NCBI RefSeq assembly: GCF_009389715.1
Contig: NC_052394.1
Coordinates: 20,648,899 to 20,712,898, forward strand
DNA from: Phoenix dactylifera
Taxonomy: Eukaryota > Streptophyta > Magnoliopsida > Arecales > Arecaceae
Direction of reading: 5' to 3'
DNA: 64,000 nucleotides
Shown here in pieces: positions 24,417 through 34,397 of the stretch. Within the stretch, counting starts at the first letter, position 1. Every line of letters starts with the position of its first letter. The notes under the pieces were generated by a model. It saw only the letters and a program-made list of their open reading frames with translations. It did not search any database and was not told where the DNA came from. A program made the position numbers and the translations under genes.

Positions 24417-26782
24417 ATGGGCGAAGTGGGAGCAGATAGCATCAAGTCAAAACTGGTCGCCGAGGACTTAGACGGATTTGTGGCTCGGTACCACCTTCCC
24501 GAGGCCTGCAATGTCACGCTCCCAGGGCCTGAGGAGAGGATGTCTCATCCTCCTCGAGGGAAGATCGCCATCAATGAGGGCATCCTCCAGGCCGGGTTCC
24601 GCTTTCCCCCTTCAGACCTAGTCTTACAGGTGCTCCGGGGTTTAGGAATGGCACCGACGCAACTGGTGCCGAACTCGTGGCGTGCTCTGACGGTCTTCCA
24701 GGTTCTCTGTCGCTTGCATGCGATTCCCGCCACCTTGAACGTTTTCTGGGAGCTCTACGGCCTGAGCGGCCACCCCCAGGACAAAGGGTGGTGGTGCTTC
24801 GCAGCGCGGCGAGGGTGCGGCCTTGTCAAGGAGGGTCCTACCTCCATTCACCACTGGAAGGAGCGCTTCTTTTTCGTTGATGCAGACCCCTCCTGGGAAA
24901 TCAGGGCAATCTGGGGGACGCCGGTGAAGTCCCCAATTGGCCTGTCGAAGTTGTCGAGGGAGGAATCCGAGGGCGTCGCCGCCTTGAAGGGGTTGGTCGC
25001 CGAGGGCCAGCTTCCCCCGGTGGGCCGCCTTATTTCTGAGGATACCTTGGTGAACGTCGGTTTGAGCTCGGTCCCCACCGACCGTGAGTCCGCCATCGTT
25101 TCTTTAGCTCTTTTCTTCTCTTTCGTTCCTTCTTCCTTTCGGTTTCTCAGTCCCTGACCATCCCGTCCTTCTTGCAGAGGTCGACGACGTCATGCGGTCG
25201 GTGAAGTCGAAGGCTGTTGGTAGGGCGTCCCTGCTGGAAGCAGTCCGGAGGAGGAAACGAGCTCTTCCGAGCGGGGCCCCACCGGCGAAGAAGTCCCGTA
25301 AGGAGATACCTCCGATGCCGACCGACGAGTCCGGGCCCACCGGTCAGGGAGATGTCGTGGGCACCGACCGGCAGCTGACGCTGTATCAGCCCTCCGGTGG
25401 TAAGGTTGCCGCTACTCCGGAGGTGCCACCTGAGCCTGCTCAAGACGGACGGGTCGGACGTGATCGGTCCCCGACCCGGCCTTCGACTCGGTCGGCTCCT
25501 GATGACTCGAGGAGGGGCGCGCCGAGGCCCCGGCCGAGCGGGACCCTATCAATTCCTGGGGCGACCCCCGCCCCGAGCGCGATCAGCCGGACTCTTCCCC
25601 AGGCGATGGATAAGGGTAAGGCTGCAGAACCACCATCCGGCTCCGGGGAGAAATCGGAGTCTGCCTTCACTACCGATGGCGCCCGAAATCTCATCGAAAC
25701 AGTGTTGCTGGAGAAGGACCGTCGGCGGGTCCGGGAGTTGGATGTCTCTGACGTTGGGGCCGCCAGCTGCGTCTGTCTCATGTCGGTGAGTGTTCTTCTG
25801 GCCGTCTTTCACCATTTATTGGCTCTGTTGTTCTCCGCCTGACTCCCTTATTTTTCCTATTTCTTAGCTCGCCCAGTACATGATCCGTCTGGAGGAGTGC
25901 TACAAGGAACAGGCGGGGCTTTTGGCGAAGGCCGAGGACCGGCTGAAAGCAATGGAAGAGGGAGGCCGGGCTGCGGCAGGCAGGACGACCGGGGACCTCG
26001 AGGCGAGGCTCCGGGAGGCCGAAGAGCGGGCACTCGGCTTCGCCGCCCTGGAGGAGCAACTGTCAGAGGCTCGGGAGCAACTCAAAGCCGCCTCGGGCCT
26101 CGAAAGCAGGGTCAAGAAGGCGGAGGAACGGGCTGAAAAGCAGTCCCGGAAGATCGCGGACTATCGAGAGCGGTGGGAGAAGGCCCAGCGGTCTGCCGAC
26201 AACGCCTGCGACCGAATCCGCTCTTTTGAAGCCAAACTAGGCGAACTGGAGTCGGCCCTGGAGAAGTCATGCACGGACGTCCAAGAGCTCCGTTCGCGCC
26301 TGAAGGAAGCCGAGGCCGCTCGGGTTGCTACCGAGGCGAAGCATAAAGAGGCTCAGGCTGATCTGCTGAGGGTCTCCTCTGAGGCCGAAGGCCGGATTGT
26401 GGCGAAGGTCTTGGAGGCCAAGGCTCAGATTATGGAGCGAGCTGAGGCGGAGCTGGCCGAGAAGAGGGCGGAAATCGGGCGTCAGGCGGTAGAGGCTTAT
26501 CGCCAGTCCGCCGAGTTCGCCCATGATATGTCGGAGGCAGTGCGGACCTATCGCCAGTCTGACGAGTTTGTCCATGACGCGTCGGACGCGGGGGCCGAAG
26601 CCTTCACCTTGGGCTTCGAGGAGGGCCTGGCAAGGGTGTCGGCTAAGTATCCCGAAGTTGACCTGAGCGAGATCTCCCTCCTGGACTCCTCTCCGGCGCC
26701 ATCGCCTGCTGGTTCTCCTGCTGCTTCCCTACCTCCCGCGGACGAGCCCGGCGTTCCCGACCCGGGAGTTCCTCCAAGCTGA
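24417..26782 (+). CDS. Antisense spliced gene inside the retrotransposon: Transposase_28-like / coiled-coil protein, 729 aa
   Basis: This gene lies opposite to gag-pol, between pol and the 3' LTR. Proposed exons are 24417-25083, 25178-25785 and 25868-26782. The introns (94 and 82 bp) have GTGAGT donors and CAG or TAG acceptors, and the joins keep frame, which argues against a chance open frame. Residues about 55-165 contain RFPPSDLVLQVLRGLGMAPT, QLVPNSWRALTVFQVLCR, GWWCFAARRG and HHWKERFFFV. They resemble the Pfam Transposase_28 ('putative gypsy type transposon') domain as I recall it. Residues 246-264 (RRRKR...KKSRK) look like a bipartite nuclear localisation signal. Residues 426 to about 620 are a long charged coiled coil. 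A short repeat, YRQSxEFxHDxS, occurs twice near residue 650, followed by a Pro/Ser-rich tail. Extra ORFs, some antisense, are known in Tat elements such as maize Grande. Function is unknown. Confidence 0.75.
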
Positions 26783-26955
26783 CCTCTTGTACCTTTTATT
26801 GTCTTTTTTATTTTGTATGTCGGCGTTTTGCCCAATTGTATGGGCCTCGGCCCTGAAAATTAATGCACGTTGAATATTTCTTCATCTCGCCCTCGTCCTC
26901 TTTTTTTTTTTTTTTTAGCTCTTGGTTGCTTCTTGCTGACTTTTGATTCCCGAAG
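26783..26955 (+). other. 3' UTR of the antisense gene
   Basis: A T-rich stretch after the TGA, followed by GAAAATTAATGCACGTTGAA near 26856-26876, looks like a plant 3' UTR with a near-upstream polyadenylation element. It ends where the tandem array begins. Confidence 0.4.
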
Positions 26956-27469
26956 TTCTTCCGGCGCTAGGCCAGGCATCCGAGGGTTAAACCTCAGGAA
27001 ACTCTTCCGGCGCTAAGCCAGGCATCCGAGGGTTAGGCCTCAGGAAATTCTTCCGGCGCTAAGCCAGGCATCCGAGGGTTAGGCCTCAGGAAATTCTTCC
27101 GGCGCTAAGCCAGGCATCCGAGGGTTAGGCCTCAGGAAACTCTTCCGGCGCTGAGCCAGGCATCCGAGGGTTAGGCCTCAGGAAACTCTTCCGGCGCTAG
27201 GCCAGGCATCCGAGGGTTAGGCCTAAGGAAACTCTTCCGGCGCTAAGCCAGGCATCCGAGGGTTAGGCCTCAGGAAATTCTTCCGGCGCTAAGCCAGGCA
27301 TCCGAGGGTTAGGCCTCAGGAAACTCTTCCGGCGCTGAGCCAGGCATCCGAGGGTTAGGCCTCAGGCAACTCTTCCGGCGCTAGGCCAGGCATCCGAGGG
27401 TTAGTCCTCAGGAAATTCTTCCGGCGCTAAGCCAGGCATCCGAGGGTTAGGCCTCAGGAAATTCTTCCG
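26956..27469. repeat. 46-bp tandem repeat array, about 11 copies
   Basis: The unit is built from TTCTTCCGGCGCTAAGCC, AGGCATCCGAGGGTTAGGCC and TCAGGAAA; 46 bp times about 11.2 copies. Copies differ at a few positions (CTAGG/CTAAG/CTGAG; AACTC/AATTC). The array lies between pol and the antisense gene, in the 3' region of Tat elements where satellite-like repeats are known to arise. Confidence 0.9.
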
Positions 27470-28348
27470 CTCGCTGGTCGGCCAAGGCTGGCGCAAGCCG
27501 AAGCGACCGGTCGGGGCTTCCGGCTAGTCTGCTCCCGGGATGATCATCGGGTTAGCCAGGCATCTGAGGGTTGTCAAGCCTCAAGGAAATTCCGCTCGTT
27601 GGTCGGCCAAGGCTGGCGCAAGCCGAGGCGACCGGTCGGGGCTTCCGGCTAGTCTGCTCCCGGGATGATCATCGGGTTAGCCAGGCATCCGAGGGCCGAG
27701 CCTCGGGAGATTCCACTCGTTGGTCGGCCTAGGCTGGCGCAAGCCGAGGCGACCGGTCGGGGCTTCCGGCTAGTCTGCTCCCGGGATGATCATCGGGTTA
27801 GCCAGGCATCTGAGGGTTGTCAAGCCTCAGGGAAATTCCGCTCGTTGGTCGGCCAAGGCTGGCGCAAGCCGAGGCGACCGGTCGGGGCTTCCGGCTAGTC
27901 TGCTCCCGGGATGATCATCGGGTTAGCCAGGCATCCGAGGGCCGAGCCTCGGGAGATTCCACTCGTTGGTCGGCCTAGGCTGGCGCAAGCCGAGGCGACC
28001 GGTCGGGGCTTCCGGCTAGTCTGCTCCCGGGATGATCATCGGGTTAGCCAGGCATCTGAGGGTTGTCAAGCCTCAGGAAAATTCCGCTCGTTGGTCGGCC
28101 AAGGCTGGCGCAAGCCGAGGCGACCGGTCGGGGCTTCCGGCTAGTCTGCTCCCGGGATGATCATCGGGTTAGCCAGGCATCTGAGGGTTGTCAAGCCTCA
28201 GGGAAATTCCGCTCGTTGGTCGGCCAAGGCTGGCGCAAGCCGAGACGACCGGTCGGGGCTTCCGGCTAGTCTGCTCCCGGGATGATCATCGGGTTAGCCA
28301 GGCATCCGAGGGCCGAGCCTCGGGACATTCCACTCGTTGGTCGGCCAC
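27470..28348. repeat. 121/125-bp tandem repeat array with A/B subtypes, about 7 copies
   Basis: The landmark TGATCATC occurs at 27541, 27666, 27787, 27912, 28033, 28158 and 28283, giving spacings 125, 121, 125, 121, 125, 125. Subtype A has TCTGAGGGTTGTCAAGCCTC and subtype B has CCGAGGGCCGAGCCTCGGGA; order is A-B-A-B-A-A-B. The unit contains the 46-bp repeat's core (GCCAGGCATC-GAGGG-CCTC-GGAAATTC) plus about 75 bp of new sequence, so one array seems to have seeded the other. Confidence 0.9.
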
Positions 28349-28636
28349 TTGTCGCTCGCCGCCCATCGGGGTTTCTCTGTGCCCAGCCGCGACCGTGTTT
28401 CTCCTCTCCTCCAAGCGTTGCCTGGGGGGAACACGAGAAGGGTATTAAACGCTAATTAATGCGTTACCTGGGAAATCGGATCGCCAGTTGCTGCTGGTGA
28501 GGAGTGTTAGTTGAGCGGCCGCGATACGCGGGTTCTTCGAGGAGGATGCGGCCTGGGCGCGAGCGGAGACACGTGGACCTAGGGGTATACGTCACCCGGA
28601 TCGTCCTTTTTAAATTGTCTTTCTGGCCTTGTTGTT
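28349..28636. other. Spacer between tandem array and end of pol
   Basis: Non-coding 3' region of the element. It contains GC-rich unique sequence with no recognised motif apart from a short AT-rich stretch (ATTAAACGCTAATTAATGCG, about 28443-28462). Confidence 0.5.
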
Positions 28637-31600
28637 CTACTGGTAATACATCCGCAGGTTAGCGGAATTCCAGCCCCTTGGAATTTCTCGGCCATCTAGG
28701 GCTTCCAACTGGTAGGAGCCAGGTCGGTTTACCCAACGAACTTTATACGGGCCTTCCCAATTTGGCGCTAGCTTCCCACCTTCCGTAGGTTGAGATGCCT
28801 TAGCTCGCCTCAGCACCAGATCTCCAATTCTGAAAAGCTTCGGTCGGACTTTGGAGTTGTAATATCGGGCCACCCTCTGCTGATACATTGCCATCCGTAC
28901 CTGAGCCATTTCCCTTGCCTCTTCCAAGAGATCCAAGTTCCCTCGGAGTTGCTCTGAATTGGCCTCGGGTCGGTGCGCGGCCACCCGAGGCGAGGGGAGT
29001 CCGAGCTCCACGGGGGCAACGGCTTCCGTGCCATAGGTTAGGCTGAAAGGCGTCTCTCCAGTAGGAGTCCGTTGTGTGGTCCGATACGCCCAAAGGACAT
29101 TCTCGAGTTCCTCGACCCAAGCTTGCCCCGTCCGGCCGATCCGCGCTTTGATACCTTGGAGGATTGTCCGATTTGTGACCTCGGCCTCGCCGTTGGTTTG
29201 GGGATGCGACACGGATGTGAACCGATGCTCGATCCCGAATTCCTCGCAGAAGTCCCGGAAGTGCTTGTTATCAAACTGTCGACCGTTATCCGAGATGAGG
29301 ACCCGAGGTACTCCAAATCGGACAATGATGTTCTTCTTCACGAACTTCCGGACTTGTGCCTCCGTGATGGTGGCCAGTGGCTCTGCCTCCACCCACTTGG
29401 TGAAGTAGTCGATGGCGACAATCAAAAATTTTCGCTGGGCCGAAGCGACGGGGAATGGTCCGAGGATATCCATTTCCCACTGTGCGAAGGGCCAGGGCGC
29501 GGTGATTGGCGCCAAGGGGACAGAGGGGACTCTCTGGACGTTGGCGTGGCGCTGGCAGGCGTCGCATTTCCGCACGTGGTCCTTCGAGTCCTCCAACAAG
29601 GTCGGCCAATAGTAGCCTTGCCTCATGATCTTATGCGCCAAGGACCTAGCCCCCAAGTGCGATCCGCAGATGCCTTCGTGGACTTCGCCGAGGGCGTAGG
29701 CCGCTTCCGCGGGGCGGAGGCACCTTAAGAGGGGGGCGGTAAACGAGGTCCGATACAGCCTCCCTTCATAAAGTACGTAGTGGGCGGACTTCTTTACAAG
29801 CCGCCGGGCCTGATCTTCGTCTTCAGGGAGGATTCCTTCGGCGAGGTAGGCGACGAGCGGGTCCATCCAAGACGGCTCGGGATCAATTGCCATCACCGCT
29901 CCAGCCCCGTCAATGCTCGGGGCATCCAGGGTCTCCAGGTAGATTGCCCTCGACAAGTTGTGCGCGTCTGCGTCCACTAGGCGGGACAACCTGTCGGCCC
30001 TGGCATTTTCGCTCCTCGGGACCTGCTGAATGTCAACACTGCCGAGGTCGGGAATGAGTGTTTGCACCTTCCGGACGTAGCTCTGCATGGTCGGGCTCCG
30101 CGCCTCGAACTCCCCTCGAACCTGCCCGACCACCAGCTGGGAGTCGGTGAAGACTTTCAGACGCCGGATGCCGAGCTCCTTGGCGAGTTTGAGTCCCGCG
30201 ACTAGGGCCTCGTACTCCGCCTCATTGTTGGTCACTGGAAATCCGAACCTCAAGGCATACTCGGCTATCACTCCATCGGGATTGGTGAGGACCAGCCCAG
30301 CCCCTCCACCTTCAGGGTTCGACGACCCGTCAATGTGGAGCGTCCAGATCGGGAGATCGAGGCTGGGTGTCTCCGGCGGCTTAGGTTCCGCCTCCTGCAC
30401 AGTGCACTCAGCGAGAAAGTCCGCGAGCACCTGGGCCTTGATGGCTGGTCGGGGCTGGTAGCGGATGTCGAACTCACCAAGTTCTACTGCCCACTTCACC
30501 AGCCGTCCCGCATTCTCTGGATTGCTGAGAATCTGCCGCAGTGGTTGATCGGTCAAAAGGGTGACAGAATGAGCCTGGAAATAGGGGCGAAGCCTCCTGG
30601 TCGCAGTCAGCAGCGCGAAGGCGATCTTCTCAGCCTTCGTGTACCGCGTCTCGGCATCCCGGAGGACTCGGCTGATGTAGTATACAGGCTTCTGAAGTCT
30701 TGCCTCTTCCCGAACCAGTACTGCGCTGACTGCGGTTGGGAAGACCGCCAGGTAAAGGTAGAGCATCTCCCCCTCTTGCGGCTTGGACAGCAGGGGAGGA
30801 GACGCCATGTACTCCTTGAGCTGGTCGAACGCCGCATGACATTCGGCCGTCCAGAGGAAGTCTTTTGGGCGCTTCAACACCTTGAAGAATGGTTGGCAGC
30901 GTTCGGCCGACTTTGCCACAAATCGTCCGAGCGCGGCGACCCTTCCAGCGAGCTCCTGAACCTCCTTCACTTTGGTCGGAGGGGACATATCTTGGATGGC
31001 TTTGATCTTGTCCGGGTTGGCCTCGATCCCGCGCTGGTTGACAATGAAACCGAGGAACCTCCCGGCCGAAGCACCAAAAGCGCACTTCGCTGGGTTTAGC
31101 TTCATGCGAAACTTTCGCAAGGTGGTGAAAGTCTCCTCCAGATCTGCAATGTGCTGGTCTGCATGGCGGCTTTTTACCAGCATATCGTCCACGTACACCT
31201 CCATATTCCGGCCGATCTGCTCCTTGAAGATTTTATTGACGAGGCGCTGGTAAGTGGCGCCAGCGTTCTTCAGACCGAAGGGCATTACCTTGTAACAGTA
31301 CAGCCCCCGGTCTGTTATGAAGGCAGTTTTCTCCTCGTCCTGTGGAGCCATCATTATTTGGTTGTAGCCGGAGAAGGCGTCCATAAAAGACAGTAGCTGA
31401 TATCCGGAAGTCGCGTCGACCAGTTGGTCTATCCGTGGAAGCGGAAAGCTATCCTTGGGGCACGCCTTGTTCAGGTCGGTGTAGTCGACGCACATCCTCC
31501 ACTTCCCGCTCGCCTTCCGGACAAGTACGACGTTTGCCAGCCACTCGGGGTAGCTCACCTCTCTTATGAAACCTGCCTCCAAGAGTTTGTCTACCTCCTG

Positions 31601-34105
31601 GTCGACCACCCGGATCCGATCCGGGGCACAGTGTCTCTTCTTTTGCTTTACTGGTCGGTGGGTCGGGTCGACGTTGAGGGCGTGAGAAACGACCTCCGGG
31701 TCGATCCCAGGTACATCGGCCGCCGACCAGGCAAACACATCTGCATTGGCTCGGAGGAATTCCACTAACCGGAGCCGAGCTTCCAAGTCGAGGTTGGCAC
31801 CGACCCGGACCGTGCGGTCCGGGCGGCCTTCTTCGAGGGGAACTTCGATTACGCCCTCGGCCGGCTCCCCGTGCCGCAAGGCCACTTCGTCTCTGGCGTC
31901 AAGTGACTCGACGCTTAGGGCCTCCATGGGCTTCTTCCCTTTGAGAGTTGCTAGGAAACACTGCCGTGCGGTCGGCTGGTCACCTCGGACCTCTCCAATC
32001 CCAGCCGCTGTGGGGAACCGCATGAGCAAATGGTAGGTAGAAACCACCGCGCGAAGGGCGTTCAGTCCGGGTCGTCCGAGGATAGCGTTGTAGGCCGAGG
32101 GGACACGGACGACCAAGAACCCGAGCCGCACCGTGGCTTCTGCGGGTGCAATGCCCGCAGTCACAGGCAGCTTGATGACACCTTCGGCCGAGATAGCGTC
32201 TCCAGTGAATCCTATGAGGGGGGTGGATGTTTTGTGCAACAATTGTCGGGAAAAGCCCATCTTTTGGAAGGCCTCGTAATACAAAATATCAGCTGAGCTT
32301 CCACTATCCACAAGAACACGCCTTACATCATAGTCCGCCATAGTGAGAGAGATCACCATGGCGTCATCGTGGGGAGTCTGAACCCCCTTTACATCTTCAT
32401 CACAAAAAGTGATTACATTTCCGACCCGCTGCCTCTTCGCGACGGCCACTCCTGATACTTCCGCCGAGCCCCCTGCGTTCCTCACGGGCCGAGAGCAGCC
32501 CCCAGTGATGGTGTGGATCACTCCCGCAACGGGTCGATTCTGCTCCCGAGGCTCCTGAGGGGCCGGGTCGGCTGGACGCGGGTCTGCGGGGGGACGTCGG
32601 TCGTTTACATATCGACCGAGACGCCCTCGGCGAATGAGAGCCTCGATCTCGTCCCGAAGCTGGAAGCAGTCTTCGGTATCGTGGCCGTGGTCTCGGTGGT
32701 ACTCACAGTACGCCCGAGAAGGCTTCCTCCCAGGGATCTTCTTCATCTGCCTCGGGACCGGGAGGTCCTCCCGCCCCTTGACCTCCATGAGGATCTGGGC
32801 CCGGGGGGCCAGGAGTGGGGTGTACCGGTTGAAGCGTCGGTGCGGAGAACGAGGGCGTGTGGCGCCGTGGTTCCTTGCTGGTGACGGGCTTCTGCGCCGG
32901 CGTTGAGGCGTCGGGCTCCTCCTCTGGGGTGCCTCTTTTCGCCTTTTCTTCCCGGGCTTTAGAGGGGCCTCGGCGGCCTCCTTGTTCCGGTGGGAGGCTG
33001 CCTCCTCGGCGTCTGCATACTGGTTTGCCCGAGACAACAGCTCCGGAAAGCTCCGCGGCAGGCGTTTGTCCAGGGAGAAGGTGAGTCTGCCCTTCCGGAA
33101 GCCTCGCTTCAGGGCTGAGAGAGCCACCTCCTGGCTCAAATTCCGGACCTCCAGTGTTGCCTTGTTGAAGCGGGTGAGATAATCCCGCAGGCTCTCTCCC
33201 TCGTTCTGCCGGACATCGAAGAGGGAGTCGGAGACCAGTCTTCGCCGGCTACTGACGGCGAAATGGCTGATGAAGAGACGGGTGAACTGGTGGAAGGACT
33301 GGATGGAATTAGCCTCCAGGCCGGCGAACCACGCCCTTGCCGGGCCGCGGAGGGTCGCCGGGAAGGCCTTGCAGAGGAGAGGATCCGATGCTCCATGGAG
33401 GAGCATAAGAGTCCTGAAACTCTCCACGTGGTCCCGTGGGTCCGCCGCCCCGTCGTAGGGTTCGATCGCCGGCATTTTGAATCCCGGCGGGTTTAGGGTT
33501 CGCAGGATCCTTGAGGCAAGCGCCGGCTGGGAGGAGATTTCCAAGTCGGCGAAGGGATCTTTGGAGTGGCCCTTCAGGACCTGGAGCTGTCTGTGGAGAT
33601 CGTCCACCCGCCGGTCCAGGGAGCGCGACCGGTGGGTGGGAGACAAGGAGCGGCGCGAGGGGGACCGACTGGAGTGCGGGCCCCTCGAGGACTGGGGTGT
33701 CTGAGAACGCGCCCGGGTCCGCCTCTCGTACCCCGCGCAGCTCCGATGAGAAGGTCCTGGCAGAATGGACCGCACTCGAGAATCCTCCCCGCGCCGGCGC
33801 TCCTCTCCATGGGAGAGGAAGGAGCGCGGGTTGTGAGGAAGAGGCGAGTGCTCGGGGAGCAGCGGCTCCTGAGCCCGCTGCGGCACCCGAGAGATCACAC
33901 CCTGCAGATTCTGCACTGCCTCCGCGAGGGTGCGAACCTGCTGGGCTAGCTGGTCGAACTGAGCAGGTTCGACCGTCTGAATGGGAGGAGAAGCGGTGGA
34001 ATGCTGCTGAGAGTGTGTTGGGGACGCAGCAGCCTCCCGGCCAGAGGCGCGAGAGGCTCCGCGACCGGAAGCATTGGAAGCTCCGCGACCACCTCGCCGT
34101 GCCAT
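28637..34105 (-). CDS. Gag-Pol polyprotein of the Tat-lineage retrotransposon, 1822 aa
   Basis: A single uninterrupted frame with no internal frameshift or stop. Start chosen at the first Met downstream of the LTR and primer-binding site (34105, MARRGGRG); the frame stays open upstream into the LTR, but that part is LTR sequence. Domains by residue: Arg/Ser-rich Gag N-terminus 1-180; Gag capsid region about 210-375; zinc knuckle-like C467-H470-H475-C480; aspartic protease DSGSSADIL from 600; reverse transcriptase with YVDD at 971-974; a first RNase H about 1110-1235 that lacks the usual first catalytic Asp (LYLAVFPTAVSAVL); a second, plant/archaeal-type RNase H with D1259, E1297, D1321 and D1371; integrase zinc site H1476, H1483, C1514, C1517 and D1546, D1606, E1642; then a GDLVLRR C-terminal module. 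Function: copying and insertion of the element in virus-like particles. Confidence 0.95.
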   Translation of the reverse strand: MARRGGRGASNASGRGASRASGREAAASPTHSQQHSTASPPIQTVEPAQFDQLAQQVRTLAEAVQNLQGVISRVPQRAQEPLLPEHSPLPHNPRSFLSHGEERRRGEDSRVRSILPGPSHRSCAGYERRTRARSQTPQSSRGPHSSRSPSRRSLSPTHRSRSLDRRVDDLHRQLQVLKGHSKDPFADLEISSQPALASRILRTLNPPGFKMPAIEPYDGAADPRDHVESFRTLMLLHGASDPLLCKAFPATLRGPARAWFAGLEANSIQSFHQFTRLFISHFAVSSRRRLVSDSLFDVRQNEGESLRDYLTRFNKATLEVRNLSQEVALSALKRGFRKGRLTFSLDKRLPRSFPELLSRANQYADAEEAASHRNKEAAEAPLKPGKKRRKEAPQRRSPTPQRRRRSPSPARNHGATRPRSPHRRFNRYTPLLAPRAQILMEVKGREDLPVPRQMKKIPGRKPSRAYCEYHRDHGHDTEDCFQLRDEIEALIRRGRLGRYVNDRRPPADPRPADPAPQEPREQNRPVAGVIHTITGGCSRPVRNAGGSAEVSGVAVAKRQRVGNVITFCDEDVKGVQTPHDDAMVISLTMADYDVRRVLVDSGSSADILYYEAFQKMGFSRQLLHKTSTPLIGFTGDAISAEGVIKLPVTAGIAPAEATVRLGFLVVRVPSAYNAILGRPGLNALRAVVSTYHLLMRFPTAAGIGEVRGDQPTARQCFLATLKGKKPMEALSVESLDARDEVALRHGEPAEGVIEVPLEEGRPDRTVRVGANLDLEARLRLVEFLRANADVFAWSAADVPGIDPEVVSHALNVDPTHRPVKQKKRHCAPDRIRVVDQEVDKLLEAGFIREVSYPEWLANVVLVRKASGKWRMCVDYTDLNKACPKDSFPLPRIDQLVDATSGYQLLSFMDAFSGYNQIMMAPQDEEKTAFITDRGLYCYKVMPFGLKNAGATYQRLVNKIFKEQIGRNMEVYVDDMLVKSRHADQHIADLEETFTTLRKFRMKLNPAKCAFGASAGRFLGFIVNQRGIEANPDKIKAIQDMSPPTKVKEVQELAGRVAALGRFVAKSAERCQPFFKVLKRPKDFLWTAECHAAFDQLKEYMASPPLLSKPQEGEMLYLYLAVFPTAVSAVLVREEARLQKPVYYISRVLRDAETRYTKAEKIAFALLTATRRLRPYFQAHSVTLLTDQPLRQILSNPENAGRLVKWAVELGEFDIRYQPRPAIKAQVLADFLAECTVQEAEPKPPETPSLDLPIWTLHIDGSSNPEGGGAGLVLTNPDGVIAEYALRFGFPVTNNEAEYEALVAGLKLAKELGIRRLKVFTDSQLVVGQVRGEFEARSPTMQSYVRKVQTLIPDLGSVDIQQVPRSENARADRLSRLVDADAHNLSRAIYLETLDAPSIDGAGAVMAIDPEPSWMDPLVAYLAEGILPEDEDQARRLVKKSAHYVLYEGRLYRTSFTAPLLRCLRPAEAAYALGEVHEGICGSHLGARSLAHKIMRQGYYWPTLLEDSKDHVRKCDACQRHANVQRVPSVPLAPITAPWPFAQWEMDILGPFPVASAQRKFLIVAIDYFTKWVEAEPLATITEAQVRKFVKKNIIVRFGVPRVLISDNGRQFDNKHFRDFCEEFGIEHRFTSVSHPQTNGEAEVTNRTILQGIKARIGRTGQAWVEELENVLWAYRTTQRTPTGETPFSLTYGTEAVAPVELGLPSPRVAAHRPEANSEQLRGNLDLLEEAREMAQVRMAMYQQRVARYYNSKVRPKLFRIGDLVLRRAKASQPTEGGKLAPNWEGPYKVRWVNRPGSYQLEALDGREIPRGWNSANLRMYYQ

Positions 34106-34127
34106 TACGATCGTTCTGAGATTCGTC

Positions 34128-34145
34128 CCTTCCTCTAGCGCCAAC
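34128..34145 (-). other. Primer-binding site
   Basis: Directly after the 5' LTR, the minus strand reads GTTGGCGCTAGAGGAAGG. A TTGGCGC-type start at this place is common in Tat/Athila-lineage elements and pairs with the 3' end of a host tRNA. I cannot name the tRNA with certainty. Confidence 0.65.
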
Positions 34146-34397
34146 TGTTGCTGGTGGTCCAAACCGAGAACGATTGACACGACGGTGTGAACGGGGTTCC
34201 GCCTGAGTTGTCTTGGTTGGTGCTGGTTGCGCTCCACCTTCCGCCAAGGAACCTGCAAACAAGCCTTGCACCACCACCAGGGTGGTGATGGCCCTCCGAC
34301 GGTCAAGTCAGAGGAGATTGGAGGAGGAGAGATGATAATCACAAGTGGGAGAGAGTGCTCTGGGAGGTATTGCTTACCCCCCCTTCTCCCCCCAGCC

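Noticed and set aside
26956-28348. Direct-repeat array considered as a CRISPR
   Set aside because: Units are head-to-tail with no unique spacers, lie within a plant retrotransposon, and there are no cas genes.
27665-28448. Short plus-strand frames across the 121/125-bp array
   Set aside because: The repeated peptides come from the tandem DNA repeat; there is no start context or domain.
33309-34277. 322-codon minus frame overlapping the start of gag
   Set aside because: It is another frame of the Arg/Ser-rich gag region; gag itself has the conserved capsid and zinc-knuckle motifs.
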